From assembly GCA_041665065.1 (NCBI GenBank), contig JBAYJM010000013.1, forward strand, positions 1 through 36,299: a stretch of DNA of 36,299 nucleotides, given 5' to 3'. The DNA comes from JBAYJM01 sp041665065 (GTDB lineage Bacteria; Patescibacteriota; Patescibacteriia; 2-01-FULL-39-33). Under the pieces are notes generated by a model. It saw nothing but the letters and a program-made list of their open reading frames with translations. It ran no database searches and was not told the DNA's origin. The translations under genes were made by a program, and so were the position numbers. Position 1 is the stretch's first letter. Each line of letters starts with the position of its first letter. Of the stretch, positions 1 to 5,785 are shown one piece after another.

Positions 1-433
<433 letters not shown>

Positions 434-814
434 TGAGAAAAGCTAATTTGCATTAGCAGGCTCTCACAACTAGATTACGGCCAGTTGCCAACCGTTATGT
501 TTTTGTCCGCCGAAGCGGACATTTTTAAAATTCAAAGAAATTTTTGGGTTGTGCTTTTTTGCCACTATTCAGTTGTCAAATTACTTTTTTCAACCCCGGC
601 ATTATTCTACCTCAAGTGCAGAATCTACTTATCTTTCTTTGCAGACTACTCCCGAAAAACATCAAAGAAGAGCGGGAAAAGAAAAAACAGAGGGATCCGA
701 TTTGACGAACCTTGGCTATTGCCAGATTCCATCAGATGCCACTGTTTTTCCTCAAAAATACTAGATTTTTGAACTGTTTTTTGAAATTTGTAAAGTTATT
801 GTTCTTGCTTATTT
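434..814 (-). promoter_or_regulatory. 16S rRNA leader (non-coding)
   Basis: This stretch between the 16S gene and its promoter holds no credible gene. Read on the minus strand it has a boxA-like TTTGACAACTGAATAG segment near 569-584, reminiscent of antitermination/processing leaders of other bacteria. It also has a hairpin with a UUCG loop (504-521) and a GCTAAT-GCAA-ATTAGC hairpin (442-457) just before the mature 5' end. The boxA assignment is inference from resemblance. Open frames read on the plus strand here have no start signals or recognisable content. Confidence 0.6.
504..521 (-). other. Leader hairpin with C(UUCG)G loop
   Basis: On the minus strand TGTCCGC-TTCG-GCGGACA forms a 7-bp stem closed by the very stable UUCG tetraloop. 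It lies inside the 16S leader and is followed by AAAAACA, not a U tract, so on this strand it is a structural or processing hairpin and not a terminator. On the plus strand it is followed by ATTTTT, but no plus-strand gene precedes it. Confidence 0.6.
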
Positions 815-843
815 ATAATAACGCATATTTAAGGGCTTGTCAA
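815..843 (-). promoter_or_regulatory. 16S rRNA promoter
   Basis: Minus-strand TTGACA (838-843), a 17-nt spacer and TATTAT (815-820) give a near-consensus sigma-70 promoter. The predicted start near 808 gives a leader of about 375 nt. The -35 box lies inside a 17-bp palindrome (832-848). Confidence 0.85.
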
Positions 844-848
844 GCCCT
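832..848. repeat. Palindrome over the rRNA -35 box
   Basis: Perfect inverted repeat AGGGCTTG-T-CAAGCCCT. It contains the -35 hexamer of the 16S promoter and lies 40 bp past the trmD stop. It could be a protein site controlling rRNA transcription or a weak trmD terminator; the U tract on the minus strand is poor (TTAAATA). Confidence 0.5.
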
Positions 849-888
849 CTATGGCTAATTTATCCCAGAAATATTAACAGTTTTTACA

Positions 889-1557
889 CTACTTCAAATT
901 TTTGGATTTCTTGCCTCGCCACTTCTCAATCTCACCATGATGCCCTGACAACAAAACTTTCGGCACTCGCATTTTTTTGCCATTCATTTCAAAAACTTCC
1001 GGCCTAGTATAATGCGGATGTTCCAAATAATTCTCTTCTGAAAATGAATCATTGGCAACCGATTCCTGCTTGCCGACAAAACCAGGAATATATCTGCAAA
1101 CAGCTTCTGTAATTACTGCCGCCGGCAATTCTCCGCCTGCCAAAACATAATCGCCAATTGATAATTTTTCATCAATTAATTTTTCTACGCGCGCATCAAC
1201 GCCCTCATATCTTGGACAGACAAAAATCAATCTATCGTATTTTGATAATCTTAAAGCATCTTTTTGGGTAAATCTTTTTCCATTGGCCGCCGTTAAAATA
1301 ATCCTTGTCTTCTTTTTATCTGCTTTTGTTGTAATTTCTTTCAAGGCTTTATAAATCGGTTCGATTTTAAAAAGCAATCCCGCACCTCCGCCATAAGGCT
1401 TGTCATCAACTGTTTGATGCCGATCATTGGTCCATTTACGCAAGTTATGAGTTTTGATTTTTAATAATTTATTTTTTTGCCCACGCTTAAACAAAGACTC
1501 ATTAAAATATGAATCTAAAATGTTTGGAAAAATTGTTATAAAATCAAACTGTTTCAT
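889..1557 (-). CDS. trmD: tRNA (guanine-N1)-methyltransferase TrmD
   Basis: TrmD methylates G37 at N1 next to the anticodon in tRNAs that read CNN/GGG codons, using SAM, and so prevents +1 frameshifting. At 222 residues it is slightly shorter than the usual 240-255. The trefoil-knot SPOUT motifs are intact: DDKPYGGGAG (51-60), RYEGVDARV (116-124) and SIGDYVLAGGEL (133-144). The C-terminal domain has R155, D170 in NDSF, and PHYTRPEVF, matching the catalytic Arg/Asp of E. coli TrmD. It has its own promoter (TTGACT-N17-TATAAT) and lies just before the 16S promoter on the same strand. Its usual neighbours rpsP and khpA are 0.6-2 kb upstream, but rimM is not seen. Confidence 0.97.
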   Translation of the reverse strand: MKQFDFITIFPNILDSYFNESLFKRGQKNKLLKIKTHNLRKWTNDRHQTVDDKPYGGGAGLLFKIEPIYKALKEITTKADKKKTRIILTAANGKRFTQKDALRLSKYDRLIFVCPRYEGVDARVEKLIDEKLSIGDYVLAGGELPAAVITEAVCRYIPGFVGKQESVANDSFSEENYLEHPHYTRPEVFEMNGKKMRVPKVLLSGHHGEIEKWRGKKSKNLK

Positions 1558-1585
1558 TTGCTATTCTTTCTAAATTAATTATAAT
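1558..1585 (+). promoter_or_regulatory. Promoter for the cysteine-cluster gene
   Basis: TTGCTA (1558-1563), a 16-nt spacer and TATAAT (1580-1585), about 40 bp before the ATG at 1626. It overlaps the divergent trmD promoter. Confidence 0.5.
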
Positions 1586-1586
1586 A

Positions 1587-1615
1587 ATTATATCTTTCAA
1601 CATCTAATAAGTCAA
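1587..1615 (-). promoter_or_regulatory. trmD promoter
   Basis: Minus-strand TTGACT (1610-1615), 17-nt spacer, TATAAT (1587-1592). The predicted start is about 20 nt before the trmD ATG. Confidence 0.75.
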
Positions 1616-1625
1616 AAATAAAATT

Positions 1626-2153
1626 ATGACGGAAGAACTCAAAAACCTTTATGCCAACATCCATGTCAATCATGTCTTCAAAGATATGGAGGAATGCAAA
1701 AATTGCTCAATTTCCTGCTCAGCACCAAAATGGATTTCTTGGCTTTTGCCCGATGAAGTTGATACTTATAAAAAATATGGTTTTAATCTTATTCAAAGCG
1801 GAAAAGCAAATTTTTTCAAAGACGGCCATTGTCATAAATGCAAAGAAGGAGTTGGATGTACAATCTATGACGAAAGATCTTTGGAATGTAGACTAACTCC
1901 ATTAACTGTTTTAAAAATTGAAAATGAATTGTGGTGGATTCTAACTAAAGTCTGTCCTATTATTAAAAATTCTAATCAAAATAAATTGGAAGAAATTATA
2001 TTAAAAGTTAATCTATCAATTGATGAAATTGAAACAGCTATGACACAAAGTATTCTTGAAAAAATTTCAGACATTTGCGATTCCATCAATAATTTTACCA
2101 ATCTACATAACGGGGAAGATTATATAAAAGTCAGAAAAATTATTAGCATATAA
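1626..2153 (+). CDS. YkgJ-like cysteine-cluster protein
   Basis: This 175-residue protein fits the YkgJ/UPF0153 cysteine-cluster family, proposed to bind zinc or an iron-sulfur cluster; no reaction is established. The pattern is C24-x2-C27-x3-C31, then C69-x2-C72-x5-C78 with the family hallmark CTIYDERSLECRLTP, where C88 completes the set. Family members usually end the cluster with C.iY..RP..CR..P, and the match is close. The last 60 residues are helical and not recognised. It is the only plus-strand gene between trmD and khpA and has its own promoter. No terminator on its own strand was seen; the hairpin at 2169-2184 has its U tract on the minus strand. The ATG at 1626 has no Shine-Dalgarno site, like most genes here. 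Confidence 0.75.
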   Translation: MTEELKNLYANIHVNHVFKDMEECKNCSISCSAPKWISWLLPDEVDTYKKYGFNLIQSGKANFFKDGHCHKCKEGVGCTIYDERSLECRLTPLTVLKIENELWWILTKVCPIIKNSNQNKLEEIILKVNLSIDEIETAMTQSILEKISDICDSINNFTNLHNGEDYIKVRKIISI

Positions 2154-2158
2154 AAACC

Positions 2159-2184
2159 AATAAGAAAACCCCGCTTTCGCGGGG
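2159..2184 (-). terminator. Terminator of khpA
   Basis: Minus strand: CCCCGC-GAAA-GCGGGG followed by TTTTCTTATT. A GNRA-capped 6-bp GC stem with a U tract, 18 bp past the khpA stop. Confidence 0.85.
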
Positions 2185-2201
2185 AATTCTCTATTGAGCG
2201 T

Positions 2202-2540
2202 TTAGATTTTTAAATCATCTACAACATCAGTATTGATGTCTTCTTGAACCTGAGATTGAGATTCTTCTCTATCTCTTCTTGGTCCTCTTGAACCTTCCGG
2301 TTCAGCAATCTTTAAATTAACTCTTGCATTGTTTTGCGCGCCAATTATTTTGGCTAGAGTTCTAATTGCTCTGGCGGTTTGACCTTGCTTGCCAATGACA
2401 TAACCGATGTCATTTACATGTACATTAAGAGTGAGTAAAACTCCTCTTTCGTCAACTGTTCTGTCGACTCTTACATCGTCAGGATGAGCTACAATAGCTT
2501 TAACGATGCCTTCTACGAAACTCTGGTCTCTTTCAGCCAT
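2202..2540 (-). CDS. khpA: KH-domain RNA-binding protein KhpA
   Basis: A single KH domain (about residues 5-80 of 112) with the RNA-binding GxxG loop as GKQG (50-53) in VIGKQGQTARAIRTL. KhpA (YlqC family) is a small RNA chaperone that pairs with KhpB in many bacteria and normally follows rpsP, as it roughly does here. The C-terminal 30 residues are charged, Ser/Gln/Asp-rich and probably disordered. I chose the ATG at 2540 (MAERDQSF), the usual family N-terminus. An open frame continues 22 codons upstream but runs through the structured leader RNA at 2557-2643, so that extension is unlikely to be translated. Own promoter at 2651-2679 and own terminator. Confidence 0.92.
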   Translation of the reverse strand: MAERDQSFVEGIVKAIVAHPDDVRVDRTVDERGVLLTLNVHVNDIGYVIGKQGQTARAIRTLAKIIGAQNNARVNLKIAEPEGSRGPRRDREESQSQVQEDINTDVVDDLKI

Positions 2541-2556
2541 ATTGTTTTGTGTTCTA

Positions 2557-2643
2557 TTATTTCTAATCCGAGAAATCTTGTATTGCGGACCTAACTGCAA
2601 CCCCAAAACCTCTCCGTACTATTAACAATATTTTGTTAAGTAC
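2557..2643 (-). ncRNA. Structured 5' leader of khpA (copy A)
   Basis: Lies between the khpA promoter and ATG and is homologous to the leader at 2955-3045. P1: GUAC plus UUAACAA pairs across an AAUA loop with UUGUUAA, then GUAC (2616-2643). P2: GAGAGGUUUU (plus strand 2605-2614) pairs with AAGAUUUCUC (2570-2579), enclosing GGGGUUGCAG and an inner helix UUGC/GCAA. After P2 comes a tail, AUUAGAAAUAA, shared exactly by both copies. Base changes between copies keep the pairing (see copy B). The transcript is predicted to start within a few bases of P1. Function unknown; a ligand- or protein-binding leader is inference. Confidence 0.6.
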
Positions 2644-2650
2644 TAAGTTA

Positions 2651-2679
2651 ATGATAATAAATTATAGAAAATTTGTCAA
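2651..2679 (-). promoter_or_regulatory. khpA promoter
   Basis: Minus-strand TTGACA (2674-2679), 17-nt spacer, TATCAT (2651-2656). The transcript would begin right at the first helix of leader copy A. Confidence 0.8.
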
Positions 2680-2810
2680 TTAAATAACTAATAATTTCCC
2701 ATTGGCAAAGTGGCCTAAAATAAGTTGTTCTACCCTCGTAAATAAAGGCCGTGATATGGCCAATCTCTTCATTTAAAATAAATATATTCTGAAGCTTTAA
2801 ATAAATAGAA

Positions 2811-2835
2811 TAAAAAAACCGGCGATTAAGCCGGT
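2811..2835 (-). terminator. Terminator after the 30-residue acidic ORF
   Basis: Minus strand: ACCGGC-TTAATC-GCCGGT followed by seven Ts. Lies 15 bp past the stop of the small ORF at 2851-2943, which supports that ORF as a separate transcription unit. Confidence 0.88.
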
Positions 2836-2850
2836 CTTTGCGTGCAGAAG

Positions 2851-2943
2851 TTATTCTGCTACTTCTGGAGTTTCTACAGGAGTTTCAGGAGTTTCTACTT
2901 CCTCTACTTCTGGAGTTTCTTCTGTTGTTTCTTCGTCTAACAT
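2851..2943 (-). CDS. Tiny acidic protein, 30 residues
   Basis: ATG (2943) to TAA (2851) encodes MLDEETTEETPEVEE followed by VETPETPVETPEVAE: no basic residue, about a dozen glutamates, and a repeated ETPxVE unit. I do not recognise a family. It is plausible as a gene because it is a complete transcription unit: consensus promoter (3053-3081), structured leader (2955-3045), ORF and strong terminator (2811-2835), sitting between rpsP and khpA. It resembles the acidic Thr/Pro/Glu tail of ribosomal protein S16 encoded just upstream and starts MLD like the acidic ORF at 32034-32213. Alternatively the transcript is an RNA and the ORF incidental, but the run of clean acidic codons argues against that. 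Confidence 0.55.
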   Translation of the reverse strand: MLDEETTEETPEVEEVETPETPVETPEVAE

Positions 2944-2954
2944 AATATTTATGT

Positions 2955-3045
2955 TTATTTCTAATTCGAGAAATTTCGACATTACAGGGATTAGTCTGCA
3001 GTCCCAAAATTTCCCCATACATCAACAATTTGTATTGCTAAGTAC
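2955..3045 (-). ncRNA. Structured 5' leader of the acidic ORF (copy B)
   Basis: Homologue of the khpA leader. P1: GUAC and UUAGCAAU pair across an ACAA loop with AUUGUUGA, then GUAU (3017-3045). P2: GGGAAAUUUU (plus strand 3006-3015) pairs with GAAAUUUCUC (2968-2977). The inner segment GGGACUGCAG has a weaker helix UGCAG/CUGUA. Relative to copy A, P2 positions change A-U to G-U, G-U to A-U and U-G to U-A without losing a pair, and P1 changes C-G to U-G at its base. The trailing AUUAGAAAUAA is identical. This pattern suggests selection on RNA structure; two copies give only modest support. Confidence 0.6.
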
Positions 3046-3052
3046 AATATCA

Positions 3053-3081
3053 ATAATAGCAAACTATTTTAGTTTTGTCAA
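3053..3081 (-). promoter_or_regulatory. Promoter of acidic ORF / leader B
   Basis: Minus-strand TTGACA (3076-3081), 17-nt spacer, TATTAT (3053-3058). The start would fall at the first bases of leader copy B. Confidence 0.85.
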
Positions 3082-3141
3082 TAAGGTATAACAATAAACC
3101 AATATTCTTCATAAACAACCAACAGTTAATTATCTAGACAT

Positions 3142-3165
3142 CAAAAAAACCGGCGTTAACCGGTT
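3142..3165 (-). terminator. rpsP terminator
   Basis: Minus strand: AACCGG-TTAACG-CCGGTT followed by TTTTTT, 27 bp past the rpsP stop. It separates rpsP from the next transcription unit. Confidence 0.88.
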
Positions 3166-3192
3166 TTAATGGAGTGTTTATTGTTATATAAA

Positions 3193-3714
3193 CTATTCTG
3201 TTTTTGTTTCTTCTGCTGGAGTTTCAGTTGTTTCAGAAACAGCTTCTTCTGCAGGAGCAGATTCAACTGGAGCAACTTCTTCAACTTTATTTTTTTCTAC
3301 TTCAGTTGCTTCTTGTTCAGCTTTAGCTTTCTCTTCTTTTTCTTTTTCAGCGGTGGCTTCAGCGTCTGCTTTAGCTTTTACTGCTGCTGCCTCTTCGGCA
3401 TCTTTTGCCTTTTTGTCAGCTGCGATTTGAAGAGATTTTTTCTTGCCAGGTTTAGATTTTGAAGCCCTTACCTTTTCACCTTTGATTATTTCTTTTGTAA
3501 TCAAAAGGTTATGCACTGATTCTGAAGGCTGAGCGCCTTTGCTGATCCAATACTCTACTCTGTCAGCCTTGATTTCCAAAGCTTTAGTGTGAGGATTGTA
3601 AGTTCCAAGCTTTTCTACGTAATCACCCCATGGATCTTTGGCTTTTTCAACCACAATAATGGAGTATAAAGGAAGTTTTTTCTTTCCTTTTCTGGAAAAT
3701 CTAATTGATAGCAT
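3193..3714 (-). CDS. rpsP: Ribosomal protein bS16 with long acidic tail
   Basis: Residues 1-85 are a normal bS16 (MLSIRFSRKGKKK..., YWISKGAQPSESV near 55-67), a 30S assembly protein that contacts 16S rRNA. The family is usually 75-100 residues; this one has 173. Residues about 86-105 are Lys-rich, followed by an Ala/Lys/Glu-rich, probably helical stretch (105-145) and an acidic Glu/Thr/Pro/Ala tail ending EEAVSETTETPAEETKTE. Such a tail probably extends from the 30S surface; its role is unknown. It is transcribed alone from a promoter that abuts the divergent promoter of the 73-residue gene, and has its own terminator. Its 5' UTR can form a GUUUAAA/UUUAAAC hairpin (near 3732-3755) unrelated to the khpA-type leader. 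Confidence 0.95.
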   Translation of the reverse strand: MLSIRFSRKGKKKLPLYSIIVVEKAKDPWGDYVEKLGTYNPHTKALEIKADRVEYWISKGAQPSESVHNLLITKEIIKGEKVRASKSKPGKKKSLQIAADKKAKDAEEAAAVKAKADAEATAEKEKEEKAKAEQEATEVEKNKVEEVAPVESAPAEEAVSETTETPAEETKTE

Positions 3715-3763
3715 TTTTAATAAGTTAAATGTTTAAAGTTGAGCACTTTTAAACGGTATAGAT

Positions 3764-3792
3764 ATAATAGCTTAATTTATGAGATTTGTCAA
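3764..3792 (-). promoter_or_regulatory. rpsP promoter
   Basis: Minus-strand TTGACA (3787-3792), 17-nt spacer, TATTAT (3764-3769). The -35 box abuts the divergent -35 box at 3793-3798, and together they form the 16-bp palindrome TTTGTCAATTGACAAA (3785-3800). Confidence 0.88.
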
Positions 3793-3821
3793 TTGACAAA
3801 TATAACAAAGTTTACTATAAA
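3793..3821 (+). promoter_or_regulatory. Promoter of the 73-residue gene
   Basis: TTGACA (3793-3798), 17-nt spacer, TATAAA (3816-3821), followed by AAGGAGG 7 nt before the ATG. Back-to-back with the rpsP promoter. Confidence 0.85.
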
Positions 3822-3842
3822 TATTTTAAGGAGGACTAAACC

Positions 3843-4064
3843 ATGAGTGCTGGAATTGGAACGCAAATAAGGCTTTTGTATACGGGTATGGATTCAAGGT
3901 TTCCAGAGCAACACAACGGGAAACCCGCAATCATATCTGGCGCTTGGTCGAATAGCTATCCCAAAGAATATCCCTTTCGCGCATCTTATGTTTCGTTCCA
4001 TCGGGATGGAACTAAAGTACAACAGGACGTTGCACTAAAGGAGAATCAATTCATATTCCTTTAA
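3843..4064 (+). CDS. Hypothetical protein, 73 residues
   Basis: Not recognised. The sequence (MSAGIGTQIRLLYTGMDSRF... ending LKENQFIFL) looks like a small beta-rich domain: alternating hydrophobics, KPAIISGAW, YVSFHRDGTKV, no membrane segment, no cysteine. The start is well fixed by AAGGAGG 7 nt upstream, which is unusual in this window where most genes lack such a site. It is a self-contained unit with a consensus promoter, ORF and strong terminator (4099-4128), on the strand opposite to rpsP and the ACT-domain gene. Together with the genes at 4975 and 9012 it forms a set with this design and non-native-looking codon use, suggesting a different origin (inference). Confidence 0.7.
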   Translation: MSAGIGTQIRLLYTGMDSRFPEQHNGKPAIISGAWSNSYPKEYPFRASYVSFHRDGTKVQQDVALKENQFIFL

Positions 4065-4098
4065 TAGAACGCAATCTATTAGCAACCTCCCTCACACC

Positions 4099-4128
4099 GC
4101 GCCGGCGACATGTCGCTTGCGCTTTTTT
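4099..4128 (+). terminator. Terminator of the 73-residue gene
   Basis: GCGC...GCGA-CATG-TCGC...GCGC stem with a small internal loop, followed by TTTTTT. Confidence 0.85.
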
Positions 4129-4177
4129 ATTTCGCTAATTTCTCTGCTTCGGATTTAAACTGAAATTTAATGGCTTC
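4127..4177 (-). pseudogene. Possible 3' gene remnant resembling the smc 3' end
   Basis: The minus frame reads EAIKFQFKSEAEKLAK-stop, preceded in frame by a stop. The last 27 nt match the last 27 nt of smc (…LSEAEKLAE-stop) at 24 positions by hand alignment. It lies between the terminator of the 73-residue gene and the ACT-domain gene. It could be a duplicated gene tail left by rearrangement; chance similarity of a Glu/Lys/Ala-rich C-terminus is also possible. Confidence 0.25.
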
Positions 4178-4194
4178 TTATACAAAATTATAAT

Positions 4195-4848
4195 TTAGGA
4201 TTGCGATAAAAATTTGATTATGGCAAATGCTCTATCAATGTCTTTTTCTTCAAAAATAAAAGTCAGCTCGTGAGCAACAGAAAAAATTTCAACTATGCTA
4301 ATTCCCTCCCATGCAATTTTCTGCAAAAAAGGATAATAAATTCCCGTAGAAGTAATTTTTGCTTCAGGTAAACGAATAGTAATTGAAGATAGGCGCCTTA
4401 TCTTTCTTATCGTCTTTTGATTTTTTAATAAATCATCAATATAATCTTCTAATTTATTGTTTATAATAACCAGTGTTTCATAATTTCCCCTTATAATATT
4501 AAAGTAAGAATCAATATTTATTGAGACTATTTTTTTAAATATTTGCTGGTATGTAGTTGTTAAATTTTGAGAATTATTGAAAATATATTCGATCAATCCT
4601 GATCTAACTACAATATCAGAAACTTTAACTAAAGTTTCTCTTTTATTTTTGACTGCATTAGATTGTGGCATCCTTCTTAATGCCATTAGAATTGACGCTT
4701 CTGAAATAGGAACCATTAATCTTTCTTCAGCTTTTTTCCTTATTTTTCTGGCTACTTTTGAAGTGTTAACAATGTCTTCTCTTATTGCTTCTTCCAAAAA
4801 AGGAGACTGGTTTATTATTTCTCTAATTATTTGCGATATGGTTTTCAT
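4195..4848 (-). CDS. ACT-domain protein, putative autoregulated repressor
   Basis: The C-terminal 70 residues (about 148-217) look like an ACT ligand-binding domain: ITSTGIYYPFLQKIAWEGISIVEI, then HELTFIFEEKDIDRAFAIIKFL, which has the G...L..I...GI.I.EI pattern. The N-terminal 60 residues (REDIVNTSKVARKIRKKAEE..., ISEASILMALRRM) resemble a helix-turn-helix-like region that could bind DNA; this part is inference. ACT domains usually sense amino acids. The promoter is embedded in a 13-bp inverted repeat (4855-4895), as expected for an operator, and the -10 box lies 6 nt before the ATG, so the mRNA is probably leaderless. I know of no named family with full confidence. Confidence 0.55.
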   Translation of the reverse strand: MKTISQIIREIINQSPFLEEAIREDIVNTSKVARKIRKKAEERLMVPISEASILMALRRMPQSNAVKNKRETLVKVSDIVVRSGLIEYIFNNSQNLTTTYQQIFKKIVSINIDSYFNIIRGNYETLVIINNKLEDYIDDLLKNQKTIRKIRRLSSITIRLPEAKITSTGIYYPFLQKIAWEGISIVEIFSVAHELTFIFEEKDIDRAFAIIKFLSQS

Positions 4849-4854
4849 GTTAAG

Positions 4855-4895
4855 ATATTAACAAGATGTTTATTTTTTGTCAATCTTGTTAATAT
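4855..4895 (-). promoter_or_regulatory. Promoter inside a 13-bp inverted repeat
   Basis: Perfect arms ATATTAACAAGAT (4855-4867) and ATCTTGTTAATAT (4883-4895) separated by 15 bp. Minus-strand TTGACA (4878-4883) overlaps one arm; after 17 nt, TAATAT (4855-4860) falls in the other. A bound dimer would cover both boxes. The ATG follows the -10 box by 6 nt. Confidence 0.75.
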
Positions 4896-4897
4896 TT

Positions 4898-4927
4898 TTG
4901 CCAGTATAACCCACTTTAAATTAAAAT
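4898..4927 (+). promoter_or_regulatory. Possible promoter of the 144-residue gene
   Basis: TTGCCA (4898-4903), 18-nt spacer, TAAAAT (4922-4927), about 48 bp before the ATG at 4975. It begins 3 bp beyond the inverted repeat of the divergent promoter, so the same regulator might affect both. Confidence 0.45.
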
Positions 4928-4974
4928 AAAACTACCGCACCTTATCTAACACAACGCCAAAAAGGAGACCCGTA

Positions 4975-5409
4975 ATGCAACTTAATTCTACCAAAAAGCG
5001 TGAATTTCTAAACGATCAACGAATCTTTAGAAACTTTATTGACTTGTTTGTGGCAGTAAAAGAGTACTTCCAAACAAGAAAATGCAGCGATTTAGAGTTT
5101 AATATAGCTGAATGCATCGCTCGCAAAGATGAGTTGAGCATATACTGGCAGAAGATGCTAGAGAACGCGAGAAGGGAGCTTGGTCAACGCTACGGCGCCA
5201 CGAGATTGGCAAAATGGGAACAATTAACCGCACAATGGAATCAACTAGATGACAACTACGACCTGACCGATGACACAATTACCAAAGTCGCAAGGCAGAT
5301 AGTCTCTCGAGCCAAACCACGAAAAAAGAGCTTGCTCATTATTTTTGGGGGATGCAAGCTAAACGTTCTTTTGTATGAATATATCAAAGCTAGGCATGGT
5401 ACAAATTGA
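4975..5409 (+). CDS. Hypothetical protein, 144 residues
   Basis: Not recognised. The protein is mostly alpha-helical by composition and rich in Arg/Lys/Gln. One Cys-containing segment (RKCSDLEFNIAECIARKDE) and a hydrophobic patch (KSLLIIFGGCKLNVLLYEYI, about 118-137) near the C-terminus might be an amphipathic helix; it is too short and broken for a confident membrane span. The start is supported by AAAAGGAG 7 nt upstream of the ATG. It has a plausible promoter and a terminator (5447-5476) of its own and sits alone on the plus strand between minus-strand genes. Gene design (Shine-Dalgarno site, single-gene unit) matches the genes at 3843 and 9012. Confidence 0.65.
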   Translation: MQLNSTKKREFLNDQRIFRNFIDLFVAVKEYFQTRKCSDLEFNIAECIARKDELSIYWQKMLENARRELGQRYGATRLAKWEQLTAQWNQLDDNYDLTDDTITKVARQIVSRAKPRKKSLLIIFGGCKLNVLLYEYIKARHGTN

Positions 5410-5446
5410 ACGTAAAACTTGAAAAGGACTGATCTCCTCTAGGAAC

Positions 5447-5476
5447 GGGGCCTAAAACAAAAATGGGCCTCTTTTT
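5447..5476 (+). terminator. Terminator of the 144-residue gene
   Basis: GGGGCCT and GGGCCTC pair (two G-U pairs) across an 11-nt A-rich loop, followed by TTTTTATTT. Confidence 0.65.
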
Positions 5477-5479
5477 ATT

Positions 5480-5710
5480 TTAAATAATTTTACGCTTTTG
5501 CAATTCAGCTACCAACGCATGATAAAAGTTAGGTTTTGACTGCCAATCGCTTCGAAAACTTTGGTTTAATCTTTCTATCAGCCAATCATCCTCAACATTA
5601 ACCAAACCCTTTCTTCTTTCGGCAACATCATCTTTACTATAAGATCTTGAATCACTCTTACTAAATGCCGTTAAAAATTCTAATAATTGAACTGCTTTTA
5701 TAACATCCAA
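5480..5710 (-). CDS. Hypothetical protein downstream of smc, TTG start
   Basis: A 76-residue, mostly helical protein (LDVIKAVQLLEFLTAFSKSDS... VEDDWLIERLNQSFRSDW... LVAELQKRKII) with no family I recognise. It follows smc on the same strand and is in the same reading frame: the frame is open from the smc TAA to the ORF, adding YIREDNILRFPGRKN and a Glu/Lys-rich stretch. No ATG exists in that interval in frame, so I chose TTG at 5710, with GAGGAG about 12 nt upstream (a long gap). A non-canonical start further up would give about 101 residues. Probably co-transcribed with smc. Confidence 0.55.
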   Translation of the reverse strand: MDVIKAVQLLEFLTAFSKSDSRSYSKDDVAERRKGLVNVEDDWLIERLNQSFRSDWQSKPNFYHALVAELQKRKII

Positions 5711-5785
5711 TTCTGTTTTTCTCTCCTCTTCACCCTCTTCATTTTTTCTTCCTGGAAATCTTAAAATATTATCTTCTCTTATATA

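Noticed and set aside
485..772. Open frames of 95 and 71 codons on the plus strand
   Set aside because: They lie antisense to the 16S leader, have no start signals and no recognisable content.
2541..2606. 22-codon N-terminal extension of khpA
   Set aside because: It would be translated through leader P2 and the conserved tail; homologues start at MAERD-like sequences.
2700..2810. GGCC...GGCC hairpin (2747-2761) as a small RNA gene
   Set aside because: Only a 4-5 bp stem with no promoter pointing at it; nothing more in this spacer.
3169..3462. Phe/Ser/Cys-rich plus-strand frame
   Set aside because: It is the antisense shadow of the Lys/Glu/Ala-rich rpsP tail.
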